Below are positions 62,999-64,000 of a stretch of 64,000 nt of DNA, one piece after another (position 1 is the stretch's first letter; the number at the start of each line of letters is the position of its first letter). Under the pieces are notes generated by a model, which worked only from the letters and a program-made list of their open reading frames with translations, was not told the DNA's origin and made no database searches. A program made the translations under genes and the position numbers. Source of the DNA: Chloroflexi bacterium HGW-Chloroflexi-6 (GTDB lineage: Bacteria; Chloroflexota; Anaerolineae; Anaerolineales; Villigracilaceae); contig PHBU01000010.1 in the NCBI GenBank assembly GCA_002840685.1, positions 62,001 through 126,000 on the forward strand, in the 5' to 3' direction.

Positions 62999-64000
62999 CT
63001 ACCTCACCATCTCAATATAATCCTGGGTCACCATCTCGCCGCCGCCCAGGAAGGCGACCAGCTCGGCCACCAGGCGGGCTTTTTTGTCGGCGTCGGTGCG
63101 GCTCCAGGTGCGGCTCTTGACCTCCAGGAAGTGGCCCAGGTCGGGCTTTTCGACCGTATCCAGGTTGATGTAGAACTCCTCGCCCCGGTACTTGACTGAC
63201 CAGCGCAGGCGTTCCTTTTCGATGATCTTCTCGCCGCTTGGCTTGAAGTATTCGCGGTAGAAGCGCAAAGACTGGGTGGCCGGGGCCAGGTAGCGCGAGC
63301 GCGAGAGCAGCACCTCGTGCGCGATCTCGCCTTCGCGGTTCTCGCCGATCAGCGTCAGGCGCGAGCGGACATTGGTGATCTTGCCCTTCGCATCGACAAA
63401 GTCGTCTTCGCGGTAGCGCAGACGTCCCTGGTCGGGTTCGTCGAAGGTGAAGTAGTTATCGTACTGGCGGTAATGGCGCTTGTAAACGATCTGGATCTCG
63501 GGCTTCTTGAGCGCGTCCTTGACGACCGCCGGGTCGGCCACTTTGACCTTGGCCTGCACCTCGAAGGATTCTTCCTCCGTCGAGCCGCCCAGGGCGATCA
63601 GCTTGCTCAAAACCGACTGTTCACGATCCATCAGAAAGGCGTCGATCTGGCGCGCATATTCATCGGCCTGGCGCAGCAGGTCGGCTTCATCGAGAGTCAG
63701 CAGGTGTCGCTCCGTCATCAGCCAGCGGCCGTTGACCATGACGTCGGTCACATCGGTCGATTTGGCGGCGTAGACGATCTGCGCGTAGGCATTGTCCGGG
63801 CTGCGCTCGAAGCGCGGCGAATTATGGAGCGGGTTCAAATCCACTAAAATCAGATCCGCGCGTTTGCCGGTTTCCAGCGAGCCGGTGATCTCGCCGATAT
63901 GCATGGCTTTCGCGCCCAAACGGGTGGCCATCGCCAGGGCCTGGCGGGCCGGCACAGAGGTCGGGTCGTTGCTCTGGGTTTTGGCCACAAAAGCCGCCAG
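62999..64000 (-). CDS. Amidohydrolase fused to a CYTH-like domain (5' end outside window)
   Basis: About 334 residues are visible, open to the right edge (minus strand); the GTG at 63988 is internal. The first 135 residues are the end of a TIM-barrel amidohydrolase of the MtaD/adenosine-deaminase-like family: AMATRLGAKAMHIGEITGSLETGKRADLILVDLNPL, YAQIVYAAKSTDVTDVMVNGR and LLTLDEADLL. The catalytic metal ligands lie outside the window. Residues about 150-334 resemble a CYTH (adenylate cyclase IV/thiamine triphosphatase) fold: EESFEVQAKVKV at its start has EVQAK where the family has ExExK, and FYINLDTVEKPDLGHFLEVK is typical of the far strand. The fusion is unusual. It may act on a nucleotide or thiamine derivative; inferred. 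Confidence 0.75.
   Translation of the reverse strand: MAAFVAKTQSNDPTSVPARQALAMATRLGAKAMHIGEITGSLETGKRADLILVDLNPLHNSPRFERSPDNAYAQIVYAAKSTDVTDVMVNGRWLMTERHLLTLDEADLLRQADEYARQIDAFLMDREQSVLSKLIALGGSTEEESFEVQAKVKVADPAVVKDALKKPEIQIVYKRHYRQYDNYFTFDEPDQGRLRYREDDFVDAKGKITNVRSRLTLIGENREGEIAHEVLLSRSRYLAPATQSLRFYREYFKPSGEKIIEKERLRWSVKYRGEEFYINLDTVEKPDLGHFLEVKSRTWSRTDADKKARLVAELVAFLGGGEMVTQDYIEMVR

Overview
This window is a contiguous piece of chromosome from a bacterium that most resembles an anaerobic-lineage Chloroflexota (class Anaerolineae). The basis is two DUF2298 (Chlor_Arch_YYY) membrane proteins beside GT39-type glycosyltransferases, a metallophosphatase carrying three SLH repeats, a MoaD-MoaE fusion, an ADP-forming acyl-CoA synthetase, and mostly G+C-moderate, densely packed genes. 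This assignment is inferred from gene families and not from a marker-gene comparison. There are no rRNA or tRNA genes, no CRISPR array, no prophage and no intact insertion sequence.

Layout. 1-11.1 kb: a plus-strand glycosyltransferase block (partial GT39 protein, a GT39-DUF2298 giant protein, DUF952, a second DUF2298 protein, an Agl23-like protein). 11.2-16 kb: cmk, plsC and a large hybrid sensor histidine kinase. 16-19.6 kb: the conserved rpmH-rnpA-yidD-yidC-jag cluster, here with a PQQ-propeller lipoprotein inserted before yidC, closed by a strong terminator. 19.9-23.4 kb: an ABC exporter whose ATPase carries a C-terminal cyclic-nucleotide-binding domain. 23.4-26 kb (minus): polysaccharide deacetylase lipoprotein, two small membrane proteins, scpA. 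26-33.3 kb (plus): moaC, moaD-moaE fusion, thrC, fabF, rplS and accessory genes. 33.4-43.7 kb (minus): SLH metallophosphatase, MazG-like protein, an XdhD-like fused molybdenum hydroxylase, an AT-rich glycosyltransferase, a decayed copy of the hydroxylase N-terminus, then a Rieske/cytochrome bc operon preceded by a CcrM-like DNA methyltransferase. 43.8-51.2 kb (plus): AKR-GH13-AKR cluster, fabF2-fabH, tatA, hydrolase, acetyltransferase. 51.2-57.4 kb: Nudix, pirin, a TPR protein and an ADP-forming acyl-CoA synthetase with GNAT tail. 57.7-64 kb: AT-rich membrane protein, guaB, orphan sensor, tyrosine phosphatase, DUF3592 protein and an amidohydrolase-CYTH fusion cut by the window end.

Themes. 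Many genes are coupled by ATGA-type overlaps. Several others have a TATAAT-like box only 6-9 nt before the start codon, which predicts leaderless mRNAs (moaC, scpA, Nudix, the Agl23-like gene and a minus-strand gene at 43659). Short imperfect palindromes of several families sit between genes; one supplies the stop codons of two convergent genes. The most unusual proteins are the fused hydroxylase that lacks all four ligands of one iron-sulfur cluster, the cytochrome c-cytochrome b fusion with a second CX4CH site, the ABC-cNMP fusion and the amidohydrolase-CYTH fusion. AT-rich genes at about 24.3-25.2, 38.6-39.4, 52.8-54.5 and 57.7-58.5 kb look like later arrivals.
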